From contig MAXM01000287.1 in assembly GCA_001751015.1 (NCBI GenBank), positions 1,714 to 7,953 on the forward strand: a DNA stretch of 6,240 nt, read 5' to 3'. The notes below the pieces were generated by a model. The model saw only the letters and a program-made list of their open reading frames with translations. It did no database searches and was not told where the DNA came from. Source of the stretch: Desulfobacterales bacterium C00003106. GTDB taxonomy: Bacteria > Desulfobacterota > Desulfobacteria > Desulfobacterales > C00003106. The translations under genes were made by a program, and so were the position numbers. The first letter of the stretch is position 1. Every line of letters begins with the position of its first letter. Of the stretch, positions 1 through 6,209 are shown piece after piece.

Positions 1-71
1 GAAGTTATTTCGTAAAACCCTTCAAGGCCGATACTGTTACAAAGAAGATACAAAAGGTGTTCGGAGAATGA
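1..71 (+). CDS. C-terminal end of a receiver (CheY-like) domain protein, 5' truncated by the window
   Basis: The first whole codon is at base 3, and the frame stays open to a TGA at 69-71. The 22 visible residues begin SYFVKPFKADTV and end KKIQKVFGE. This matches the end of a receiver domain: a hydrophobic beta-5 strand, the invariant Lys-Pro pair (the Lys contacts the phosphorylated Asp), then the last amphipathic helix. The protein stops right after that helix, so the receiver is the C-terminal module. It could be a single-domain response regulator or the tail of a hybrid histidine kinase; the window cannot tell these apart. It lies upstream of, and on the same strand as, the sigma-54 response regulator at 404, which suggests a shared phosphorelay cluster. 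The family call is fairly safe despite the short length. The specific role is unknown. Confidence 0.72.
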   Translation, partial: SYFVKPFKADTVTKKIQKVFGE

Positions 72-91
72 GGCGTTTCCCAAATGCCTCA
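69..91 (+). terminator. Hairpin overlapping the receiver-gene stop codon, possible terminator
   Basis: Bases 69-78 (TGAGGCGTTT) pair with 82-91 (AAATGCCTCA) around a CCC loop. The result is a ten-pair stem with one G-U wobble, and the TGA stop codon forms its base. No run of T follows (the next bases are ATCACAATT), so it is not a classic intrinsic terminator. It may instead stabilise the 3' end of the mRNA or act with Rho. The stem is clear in the sequence; the terminating function is inferred. Confidence 0.4.
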
Positions 92-403
92 ATCACAATT
101 CAACAATCCAAAATCGCATCTCCCCGATCTTCAGGTTTTCTCTTGATTTATATCTGCCTATGCTATATATGCTATACTTAAAAAAGATAGGGGATAAATG
201 ATTTCCTCGTTCATTCATCACATCTTCAGGCTCTCTTTGGCCGGTCTTAATTCACGAAGTTGGCGAAATAGCCTACTGTTCCTGTGGTTTTGCTAAATCA
301 GATCGACCAAATCCAACCCAAATCTGAGCGCCTTAACGGGAAAGTTGTTCCGTCCCCGTTCCTAACCAAGAATCGTAACTCCGAATAAAACGGTGTTCTG
401 TCC
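72..403. other. 332-base intergenic region upstream of the sigma-54 regulator
   Basis: No convincing gene is seen. The left half is AT-rich and holds the candidate promoter at 143-178. The right half would be a long leader. Small structures visible here are a 9-bp direct repeat ATCTTCAGG at 127-135 and 222-230, a direct repeat CCAAATC at 307-313 and 318-324 (11 bp apart), an inverted repeat TCAGAT/ATCTGA at 298-303 and 322-327, and another AACGGG/CCCGTT at 335-340 and 355-360. A 32-codon open frame at 198-296 is too weak to call as a gene. I looked on the + strand for the GG-N10-GC core of a sigma-54 -24/-12 promoter and did not see a good one. Confidence 0.6.
143..178 (+). promoter_or_regulatory. 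Candidate sigma-70-type promoter with extended -10 elements
   Basis: A very AT-rich patch carries two overlapping extended -10 candidates: TGC-TATATA at 161-169 and TGC-TATACT at 170-178. The first has a possible -35, TTGATT at 143-148, with a short 15-bp spacer. The second has no good -35, but a TGN-extended -10 can work without one. Initiation near 180-190 would leave a leader of about 215 bases before the regulator start codon at 404. This is seen by eye only, and AT-rich intergenic DNA often mimics promoters. Confidence 0.3.
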
Positions 404-1786
404 ATGCCAAAGATCTTAGTTGTAGATGACGAACCTGAAATATTGGAAATCCTAAGCGACGTCCTTAGGCGCGCGGGTTATGAGGTGCAAACCGCGGGCA
501 ATGGACGGATGGCCATCGAGGAGGTCAACAATAGTCCCTATGATCTGGTCATTACCGACCTCAATATGCCGGAAGTCGATGGGATGGCCGTATTGCAACA
601 CATTATCACCGAGTTTCCCGATACTCTCTGTATTATCCTGACAGGCTATGGAACAATCAAGGGATCAGTTGAGGCCATCAAGTTGGGCGCGGTTGATTAT
701 GTTGCCAAGCCTGTGAAATCCGAAGAGATGTTGATGATTGTCGAAAAAGCGCTCCGTTATCAGATGCTTGAACGCGAAAATACTCTTCTGAAAAATCAAC
801 TGAGACAGAAATATCGATTTGAAAATTTTGTCGGAAAAAGCCCGGCGATTCAGGAGGTCTTCGAACTCATAGAAAAGGTGGCTGACACCGACAGCACGAT
901 ATTGATCACCGGGGCAAGCGGCACAGGCAAAGAATTAGTGGCGAGAGCGATTCACTATAACAGCAGAAGAAGAAAAAAACCGATGATCACGATCAATTGC
1001 GGGGCTATTCCTGAAGAGCTATTGGAAAGCGAGCTCTTTGGACATGAAAAGGGCGCCTTTACCAGTGCGCACAAGACCCGTATCGGACGTTTTGAGATCG
1101 CCAACGGGGGAACCATGTTCCTCGACGAAATAGGGGACATGAGCCCTAATCTGCAGGTGAAGTTGTTGCGTGTGCTTCAGGAACAGAAGTTTGAGCGCGT
1201 TGGAGGCATCAAGACGATTTGCGTGGATATCCGGATCATTGCGGCAACAAACACGGACTTGAAAAAAGCGATTGCAAAGGGGGCATTCAGAGAGGATCTC
1301 TATTACAGGTTAAATGTTATTCCGATCAGGGTTCCGTCTTTGAAGGATAGAAAAACAGATATCCCGCTTTTTTTAGATTTCTTTCTTGAAAAATTCAACA
1401 AGAGAAAAAACAAACATATTAAAGGATTCACCCCAGAGGCGGTCACGGCTCTTTTGCAATATGACTGGCCCGGCAATGTCAGGCAGTTGGAGAACCTCGT
1501 GGAACGGCTCGTTATACTTGCTGATCATGAAGAGATATGTTTCGAAGATCTTTCCGGAAATTTTCACAACACAGATGAGCCGGTTCACACGGTTGAAATG
1601 ACCGTCACGGATAAAGGTATCCCCTTTAATGCGGCAGTGGAAGAATATGAAAAGCAGTTGATCCTTCAAGCCCTGAATAAGACGAACTGGGTCAAGAAAA
1701 GGGCGGCGGAACTGCTCAACATCAACCGTACGACACTCGTAGAAAAGATCAAGAAAAAGAATATCGTAAGGCCCCACCTAAGCTGA
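404..1786 (+). CDS. Sigma-54-dependent response regulator (NtrC family: receiver, AAA+, Fis HTH)
   Basis: A cytoplasmic two-component transcription activator of 460 residues, a usual family length. Residues 1-120 form a receiver with the acidic pair D8-D9, phospho-acceptor D52, T80 and K102 all present. A charged helical linker (about 112-140) leads to the AAA+ domain at about 140-370. That domain has Walker A GASGTGKE at 170-177, the sigma-54 contact loop GAFTSA at 217-222 (family consensus GAFTGA), Walker B ending in D241-E242, FREDLYYRL at 295-303, and sensor II WPGNVR with R360. A Fis-type helix-turn-helix fills about 415-455. Phosphorylation at D52 should drive assembly of an ATPase ring that remodels sigma-54 RNA polymerase. 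The ATG at 404 is favoured because a stop codon lies in frame at 386-388 and the receiver starts at once (MPKILVVDDE). The ribosome binding site is weak (GGTG at 392-395). The target genes and partner kinase are unknown. The HTH segment NRTTLVEKIKKK recalls FleQ/FlrA-type tails as much as NtrC, so I give no gene symbol. It is convergent with glnD, so its position does not prove a nitrogen role. Confidence 0.95.
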   Translation: MPKILVVDDEPEILEILSDVLRRAGYEVQTAGNGRMAIEEVNNSPYDLVITDLNMPEVDGMAVLQHIITEFPDTLCIILTGYGTIKGSVEAIKLGAVDYVAKPVKSEEMLMIVEKALRYQMLERENTLLKNQLRQKYRFENFVGKSPAIQEVFELIEKVADTDSTILITGASGTGKELVARAIHYNSRRRKKPMITINCGAIPEELLESELFGHEKGAFTSAHKTRIGRFEIANGGTMFLDEIGDMSPNLQVKLLRVLQEQKFERVGGIKTICVDIRIIAATNTDLKKAIAKGAFREDLYYRLNVIPIRVPSLKDRKTDIPLFLDFFLEKFNKRKNKHIKGFTPEAVTALLQYDWPGNVRQLENLVERLVILADHEEICFEDLSGNFHNTDEPVHTVEMTVTDKGIPFNAAVEEYEKQLILQALNKTNWVKKRAAELLNINRTTLVEKIKKKNIVRPHLS

Positions 1787-1801
1787 CCCCTCTCTGCTAT
1801 T

Positions 1802-1826
1802 GAACCGGGAACTCCCGGTCCGGTTC
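1802..1826. terminator. GC-rich hairpin between convergent genes, possible bidirectional terminator
   Basis: ACCGGG at 1804-1809 pairs with CCCGGT at 1814-1819 around an AACT loop. In an alternative fold, GAACCGG at 1802-1808 pairs with CCGGTTC at 1820-1826. The hairpin begins 16 bases after the regulator stop codon and lies downstream of glnD on the other strand, where a shared terminator is expected. On the + strand an AT-rich tract (TATTATTTAT) follows at 1831-1840, but there is no clean T-run on either side. The stem is certain; termination is inferred. Confidence 0.45.
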
Positions 1827-1900
1827 CAGCTATTATTTATGGCTCATCGCGGATTAGCGTGAAAAAGTTTCCGGTTCATTATGGATTAGAAGGAGGTTCG

Positions 1901-1932
1901 ACTCGACCATTCCACTATTTGGCTACTCGACC
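1901..1932 (-). repeat. Degenerate 8-bp tandem repeat (four units) across the 3' end of glnD
   Basis: Read on the - strand, the units are GGTCGAGT (1925-1932), AGCCAAAT (1917-1924), AGTGGAAT (1909-1916) and GGTCGAGT (1901-1908). The two outer units are identical. The same octamer family occurs in opposite orientation at 4912-4943. The glnD stop codon lies within this array, at 1915-1917. Units are contiguous with no spacers, so this is not a CRISPR. I believe arrays of this type are dispersed in some Desulfobacterota genomes, but that is from memory. Confidence 0.7.
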
Positions 1933-4551
1933 AGCATCATCCGGGGGACTGACCAATATTTCATTGATTGCTTCTTTGATTGCTGCCACCTGCTCCGGGC
2001 TGTCCGCTTTTTGGCCGTCAAAATCCCGGACGTAAAAGACATCTACGACCTGGTCGACTTTGCTGCCGATCCTGGAAACCCAGATATCGAGCTTGCATCT
2101 GAAAAGGGCAGAGGTGATCTTGTAAAGAAGCCCGGGAAAATCGTGTGTGTAGACCTCTATGATCGTATGAAAACCGGAAGTCTTATTGTCGACAACAATC
2201 TTGTCCGGCCTCCTCGGCACCTTCCTTCCTGCGGATCGATATGCCCGCACCTTTTCGTCAATGGCGACAGATAGGGCCAAGCCCCCTTTCAGAACAGCGC
2301 TCAGGTCTTTTCTGACCCGCATCCATACTTCGTCCTCAAAGAGCCTGTCGAGCGGGGCCTTGGCCTCGAAAATGTCAAGAGCAATATTATTTCGCCATGT
2401 ATAAATCCGCGCGCTCAAGATATCCAGGTTATTCAGGGTGAACACGCCTGCTATCTTTGAAAAAAGTCCCGGGAAATCCCGAGCGCAGATGGTAGCTGTT
2501 CTGCAGTTTGTTACGGAGTTGGGCCGGGTTTCCAGCACAAAGGGCGCTTGGCCAAGCTCCTGATATAGCTTCACGTGCCGGAGGATTTCTTTTGACGGTG
2601 TATCCAGCAAATAACGCGGAGACATCTGGTCGAAGAGGGCCTCACGGGCCTCCCGCGACATGGACACAGCGCCTTGAAAAAGCTCTTGCTTCTTTTTCTC
2701 CACCACCTCGAAAGCGGCCGGTGTAGATAGTTCCCCTTTATTCAGGATATGACGGACCTTAAAAAAAAGCTCCTTGAGCAAGGCATCCTTCCAGTCGTTC
2801 CACGCCTTTGGTCCCGTAGCCCTTGAATCGGCGACGGTAAGGAGATAGAGCATCTTCAGGTGCTCAATATCACGGATGTTTCTGGCACACTGCGCCACAG
2901 TTTTTTCGTCATTGATGTCTCTGCGCGTAGCCGTGTCTATGAGAAAGATATGATCAAGGACCAGACGAGAAATGGCCTCGCTTTCCTGATCAGGAAAGCC
3001 TGTCTGCTCAAACAGACGCCTTACGATCCTGGCTCCTCGACCTGCATGGTTGCCATCTCCATGCCCGCCTTTGCCCACATCGTGCAAAAGGCCTGCCCAC
3101 AGGAGAAGTATCGGCTTGCGCAGGTCTCTGAAAATATCCGCGTAAAAAGCGTCCGGGCTTTTAGGCATGGCGTCACGCAGGGCCTTCAGAGTTTGCACTG
3201 TTCGCAAGGAATGCTTGTCTACCGGATAGACGTGGTACTCATCATACTGAATCCGGTTGACAATCCCTTTCATCTCCGGGATGAAGGCGACCATCATGCC
3301 GGTGTTCAACATTTCGTTCAGTACATTGAAGGTCCCGGGAGACGCGGCGAGAATCCGTTGAAATGCCCTGATAACCGTGCGGGACTTTCGAAAGTTGTCA
3401 TTGACGAGGTGCGAGAACTCCTTTACGAGACGGCCTGCTTCTATGCTCAGGGGGAGCCCAAGGATGGCGCTTTGCTCGAATATCCTTATTAAAAGCTCCG
3501 GTTTTTCCATAATGGCTTCCGGGGATTCAAAGTGCAGGGCGTTCTGCACGATCTCGATACCCGCGCTCACCACACGATGCGGCGCTTTTTTTCTGCCGGA
3601 TTTCCTTTTTGCCTCCATCGCTCTTTTGACAAACATCAGGTGCTGCCGCTTCAGGAAGCCCATTTGCCCGTGCAGGGCTCCGAGAAACCGCTCAACAGGA
3701 TGTTGTCCATTTCCTCGCTTGAAGCCCAAGTCCCGGGCAATCTTCACCTGGTACTCAAAATAGAGCTGGTCACACGCACGTCCGCTCAGGCAGTGCAGCC
3801 GGTTCCTCACTGTCAGGATAAACGACAGGGCCTCACACAGAGACTCAAACTCATCATGGGAGAGGTATCCAAAGAACTCCAGATCGCGTGGTCTGCTGAT
3901 ATCGTACATGGCTCGTGCGATCCAAAGGATGGCATGATAATCTCTCAGGCCGCCCTGACCCTCCTTGAGGTTGGGTTCGAGACGATATGTGGAATCCCCG
4001 AACCGGTTGTGGCGTTCACGATTTCTTTCCGAAAGCCAGCTCAGGTAAGAGCCTCTGTTTCTGCGGAGGACCTTGTAGCGGAGTTCTTTCATTAGATCCG
4101 AATAGAGGGAAGAGATGCCGCAAAGAAAACGGGCATCGATCAGGGACGTCAATACCTCGAAATCCTTGGAGGCCAGCGTCATACATTCCTTCAGAGAGCG
4201 GGTGGCATAGCCCACTTCAAGGCCGATATCCCACAACGGATAGAATATCTCCCGGACAAGGCCTTTAGCCTTATCCGGAATCTTTTTCTTGAAGACAAGG
4301 AGCACATCCACGTCCGAGTGAATACACTGCTCCTTTCTGCCGTAACCACCCAACGCAATGATGGCATGGGGATTCTTGTTTATACCCATCCGGGGCCCTA
4401 CGGAACTCCCGGCAAAGCTTTCCATGAAGAAATCATCAAGAATCTCCGCATGCCGTTCGAGGAAGCGAGGTTCCTGCCCTTTGAGAAAACGGGTTGTCAA
4501 TTTTTCCTTCCGCGCCCGCAAAGCGTCTATCGGGGATTTGGACGGATTCAT
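1915..4551 (-). CDS. glnD: Bifunctional PII uridylyltransferase / uridylyl-removing enzyme GlnD
   Basis: GlnD is the cytoplasmic glutamine sensor of the nitrogen cascade. At low glutamine it transfers UMP from UTP to Tyr51 of PII; at high glutamine it removes the UMP. The protein has 878 residues, close to the roughly 890 of E. coli GlnD. The nucleotidyltransferase domain has GGYGRKE at 68-74 and the catalytic pair D80-x-D82 in SDVDVLL. The conserved LEPNLKEGQGGLRDYH block follows at 191-206. The HD domain has VDKHSLR at 444-450, H490-D491 and H502, and a further Asp-His at 533-534. Two C-terminal ACT domains start near 685 (RDFPGLFSKI) and 795 (HDFPGLLYKI) and should bind glutamine. The ATG at 4551 lies three bases past the glnB stop codon, with a possible GAGG ribosome binding site inside glnB at 4563-4566, so translation is probably coupled to glnB. 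The last five residues (GRVAK) and the TAG stop come from the octamer array, which gives an atypical tail beyond ACT2. No frameshift or lost catalytic residue is seen. Confidence 0.96.
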   Translation of the reverse strand: MNPSKSPIDALRARKEKLTTRFLKGQEPRFLERHAEILDDFFMESFAGSSVGPRMGINKNPHAIIALGGYGRKEQCIHSDVDVLLVFKKKIPDKAKGLVREIFYPLWDIGLEVGYATRSLKECMTLASKDFEVLTSLIDARFLCGISSLYSDLMKELRYKVLRRNRGSYLSWLSERNRERHNRFGDSTYRLEPNLKEGQGGLRDYHAILWIARAMYDISRPRDLEFFGYLSHDEFESLCEALSFILTVRNRLHCLSGRACDQLYFEYQVKIARDLGFKRGNGQHPVERFLGALHGQMGFLKRQHLMFVKRAMEAKRKSGRKKAPHRVVSAGIEIVQNALHFESPEAIMEKPELLIRIFEQSAILGLPLSIEAGRLVKEFSHLVNDNFRKSRTVIRAFQRILAASPGTFNVLNEMLNTGMMVAFIPEMKGIVNRIQYDEYHVYPVDKHSLRTVQTLKALRDAMPKSPDAFYADIFRDLRKPILLLWAGLLHDVGKGGHGDGNHAGRGARIVRRLFEQTGFPDQESEAISRLVLDHIFLIDTATRRDINDEKTVAQCARNIRDIEHLKMLYLLTVADSRATGPKAWNDWKDALLKELFFKVRHILNKGELSTPAAFEVVEKKKQELFQGAVSMSREAREALFDQMSPRYLLDTPSKEILRHVKLYQELGQAPFVLETRPNSVTNCRTATICARDFPGLFSKIAGVFTLNNLDILSARIYTWRNNIALDIFEAKAPLDRLFEDEVWMRVRKDLSAVLKGGLALSVAIDEKVRAYRSAGRKVPRRPDKIVVDNKTSGFHTIIEVYTHDFPGLLYKITSALFRCKLDIWVSRIGSKVDQVVDVFYVRDFDGQKADSPEQVAAIKEAINEILVSPPDDAGRVAK

Positions 4552-4554
4552 ATG

Positions 4555-4893
4555 TCAGATAGCCTCGACTCCCCTCTCGCCCGTCCTGATGCGGACGACT
4601 TCGTCTAAGGAGGTGACAAAAATCTTCCCGTCACCGATAGCCCCGGTTTTTGCCTTCTGCTCTATAACATTCACGACCTGCGGAGCAACTTCGGAATCAA
4701 CAACTACCTCCAGTCTGATCTTGGGCACAAAATCTACCTGGTACTCAGCCCCGCGATAGATCTCCGTGTGGCCCCTCTGCCGGCCAAATCCTTTCACCTC
4801 GGAGACAGTCATCCCATGCACGCCGATCTCCGTCAGAGCTTCTTTGACATCATCGAGCTTAAAGGGCTTGATAATAGCCTCGATCTTCTTCAT
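4555..4893 (-). CDS. glnB: Nitrogen regulatory protein PII (GlnB type)
   Basis: A small trimeric signal protein of 112 residues, the same length as E. coli GlnB and GlnK. It binds ATP/ADP and 2-oxoglutarate and relays nitrogen status to partners such as AmtB and GlnD. It opens MKKIEAIIKPFKLDDVKEAL. The T-loop (about 37-55) carries RGAEYQVDF with Tyr51, the uridylylation site. The B-loop TGAIGDGKIF at 83-92 and C-loop RIRTGERG at 101-108 bind nucleotide. Lys3 and the VDF after Tyr51 resemble E. coli GlnB more than GlnK (VNF), although linkage to amtB is typical of glnK, so the symbol could equally be glnK. The gene sits 63 bases after the amtB stop codon and 3 bases before the glnD start, as the middle gene of the operon. 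The ATG at 4891-4893 is chosen because GGAGG at 4901-4905 lies seven bases upstream of it. An in-frame TTG at 4915-4917 would place that ribosome binding site inside the gene. Confidence 0.96.
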   Translation of the reverse strand: MKKIEAIIKPFKLDDVKEALTEIGVHGMTVSEVKGFGRQRGHTEIYRGAEYQVDFVPKIRLEVVVDSEVAPQVVNVIEQKAKTGAIGDGKIFVTSLDEVVRIRTGERGVEAI

Positions 4894-4900
4894 CTGTTTT

Positions 4901-4905
4901 CCTCC
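4901..4905 (-). promoter_or_regulatory. Ribosome binding site of glnB
   Basis: GGAGG on the - strand, seven bases before the ATG at 4893, gives near-ideal spacing. It fixes the start of the PII gene at MKKIEAI and rules against the in-frame TTG eight codons upstream. Confidence 0.85.
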
Positions 4906-4911
4906 GTACCT

Positions 4912-4943
4912 GGTCAAGTGGTCAAATGGTCGAGTAGTTGAGT
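4912..4943 (+). repeat. Degenerate 8-bp tandem repeat (four units) between amtB and glnB
   Basis: On the + strand the contiguous units are GGTCAAGT (4912-4919), GGTCAAAT (4920-4927), GGTCGAGT (4928-4935) and AGTTGAGT (4936-4943), followed by a poor fifth unit. They share the octamer seen on the opposite strand at 1901-1932; TGGTCGAGTAG, 11 bp, is identical in both. The array fills most of the 63-base gap between amtB and glnB, so it is transcribed within the operon mRNA. It ends six bases upstream of the glnB ribosome binding site. Confidence 0.75.
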
Positions 4944-4956
4944 GATTAATGTTTAA

Positions 4957-6177
4957 CTACAAACTGTATGCCGTCTCACTGTGCTGGGTAATATCCAGTC
5001 CTCTGACCTCTTCTTCCTCCGAGACTCTCAGGCCTATAGTCCAGTCCACGATCTTGAAAATAGCTATTGTCATCCCAAAGGCAAAAACGCAGGTAACGAC
5101 GACCGACAGGAATTGTATCCAGAGTTGCGCCGGATTCCCGAAAAAGAGGCCGTTGGCCCCATCCGCGTTCACTGCTGTGCTGGCAAACAGCCCGGTTGCC
5201 AAGGCTCCCCATGTCCCGCCAAGGCCATGTATCCCAACGACATCAAGAGAATCATCATATCCTAGTCTTGATTTGATCAGCACGCCCATATAACAGATAA
5301 CCCCTGCCAGGCCGCCAATGATCAGGGCTGACACGGGTCCTACAAATCCGGCGGCCGGGGTGATGGCCACAAGGCCGGCGACCAGCCCACTCGCTACTCC
5401 AAGGGTGGTCGGTTTACTGCGGTGAATCCATTCCGCAAACATCCATGTTAAAGATGCGGCAGCAGCAGCTATATGGGTGGTGACAAAGGCGCCTGTCGCC
5501 AAACCGTTGCTTGCAAGGGCGCTGCCCGCATTGAAACCGAACCATCCGAACCAGAGTATGGCGGCTCCGGTCATGGTCATGGGCAGATTGTGGGGAATGA
5601 ACTGCTCTTTGCCGTATCCTTTTCTCTTTCCAATCAATAGCGCTGCGGCGAGAGCAGAAACTCCGGAACTGATATGGACTACAGTTCCGCCTGCAAAATC
5701 GAGGGCGCCCATCTTCCCTATCCACCCGCCACCCCATACCCAGTGTGCCAGGGGACTATACACAAATGTTGACCAAAGCAAAATGAAAAGCAAAAAGCCG
5801 CTGAATTTCATGCGCTCTGCAAAGGCCCCGGTGATAAGGGCGGGAGTAATAATGGCAAACATGGCCTGGAAGATCATAAATGCCTGGTGGGGTATTGTCC
5901 CCGCATAGTCAGGATTCGGAGCGAGACCCACACCTTTGAGGCCAAACCACGACAGGCTCCCGATGATTCCGGCCACGTCCGGGCCAAAGGCAAGGGAATA
6001 GCCCCACAATACCCATATCACGCTGACAAGGCCAATAATGATGACACTTTGCATAATCGTGGCCAGGACGTTCTTGTTGCGAACCATCCCCCCGTAGAAA
6101 AGAGCCAGGCCAGGAGTCATTAAGAGTACCAGGGCCGAACAGACAAGAATAAAGGCAGTATCTCCCGCATCAATCAT
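4957..6177 (-). CDS. amtB: Ammonium channel AmtB (Amt/Mep/Rh family)
   Basis: An inner-membrane trimeric channel that takes up ammonium. It has 406 residues and a hydrophobic profile consistent with the 11 membrane helices of the family. Pore residues are intact: the Phe gate at F107 and F215 (GWFGFNAGS), W148 in AHWVWGGG, D160 in GALDFAGGTVVHI, and the twin pore histidines H168 and H317 (GIHGLGG). The N-terminus (MIDAGDTAF) begins almost directly with helix 1 and lacks the cleaved signal peptide of E. coli AmtB; this is common in the family. The C-terminal tail GLRVSEEEEVRGLD...AYSL matches the cytoplasmic segment that docks PII, fitting the downstream glnB. The ATG at 6175-6177 has GGAGG at 6184-6188, six bases upstream. 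It is the first gene of the - strand operon amtB-glnB-glnD that is visible. Its promoter is not in the 63 bases left before the window edge: no sigma-54 -24/-12 signature is visible there. Confidence 0.97.
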   Translation of the reverse strand: MIDAGDTAFILVCSALVLLMTPGLALFYGGMVRNKNVLATIMQSVIIIGLVSVIWVLWGYSLAFGPDVAGIIGSLSWFGLKGVGLAPNPDYAGTIPHQAFMIFQAMFAIITPALITGAFAERMKFSGFLLFILLWSTFVYSPLAHWVWGGGWIGKMGALDFAGGTVVHISSGVSALAAALLIGKRKGYGKEQFIPHNLPMTMTGAAILWFGWFGFNAGSALASNGLATGAFVTTHIAAAAASLTWMFAEWIHRSKPTTLGVASGLVAGLVAITPAAGFVGPVSALIIGGLAGVICYMGVLIKSRLGYDDSLDVVGIHGLGGTWGALATGLFASTAVNADGANGLFFGNPAQLWIQFLSVVVTCVFAFGMTIAIFKIVDWTIGLRVSEEEEVRGLDITQHSETAYSL

Positions 6178-6209
6178 TTCTATCCTCCGTAAATTGTCCG
6201 TATGAGCGT

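Noticed and set aside
302..324. A third, degenerate octamer array (GATCGACC, AAATCCAA, CCCAAATC)
   Set aside because: The likeness to the GGTCGAGT family is too weak; only GTCGA/TCGAC-like cores match.
1373..1777. - strand open frame of 134 codons opposite the regulator
   Set aside because: Antisense to the conserved AAA+ and HTH coding sequence, with no motif or ribosome binding site of note.
404..1786. Calling the response regulator ntrC (glnG)
   Set aside because: No glnA or ntrB is visible, the gene is convergent with the nitrogen operon, and its HTH does not look specifically NtrC-like.
1890..1895. Perfect AGGAGG on the + strand
   Set aside because: No start codon or open frame follows at usable distance; it lies in the convergent gap by chance.
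2860..3492. Long + strand open frame of 210 codons inside glnD
   Set aside because: It is an antisense shadow of a fully conserved glnD frame, lacks recognisable motifs, and similar shadows occur throughout this gene and amtB.
4894..4917. In-frame TTG start giving an 8-residue extension of the PII protein
   Set aside because: The strong GGAGG lies inside this extension and at ideal spacing to the ATG at 4893. PII proteins conventionally begin at MKKI or similar.
4912..4943. CRISPR array
   Set aside because: Units are 8 bp, contiguous and degenerate, with no spacers and no cas genes nearby.
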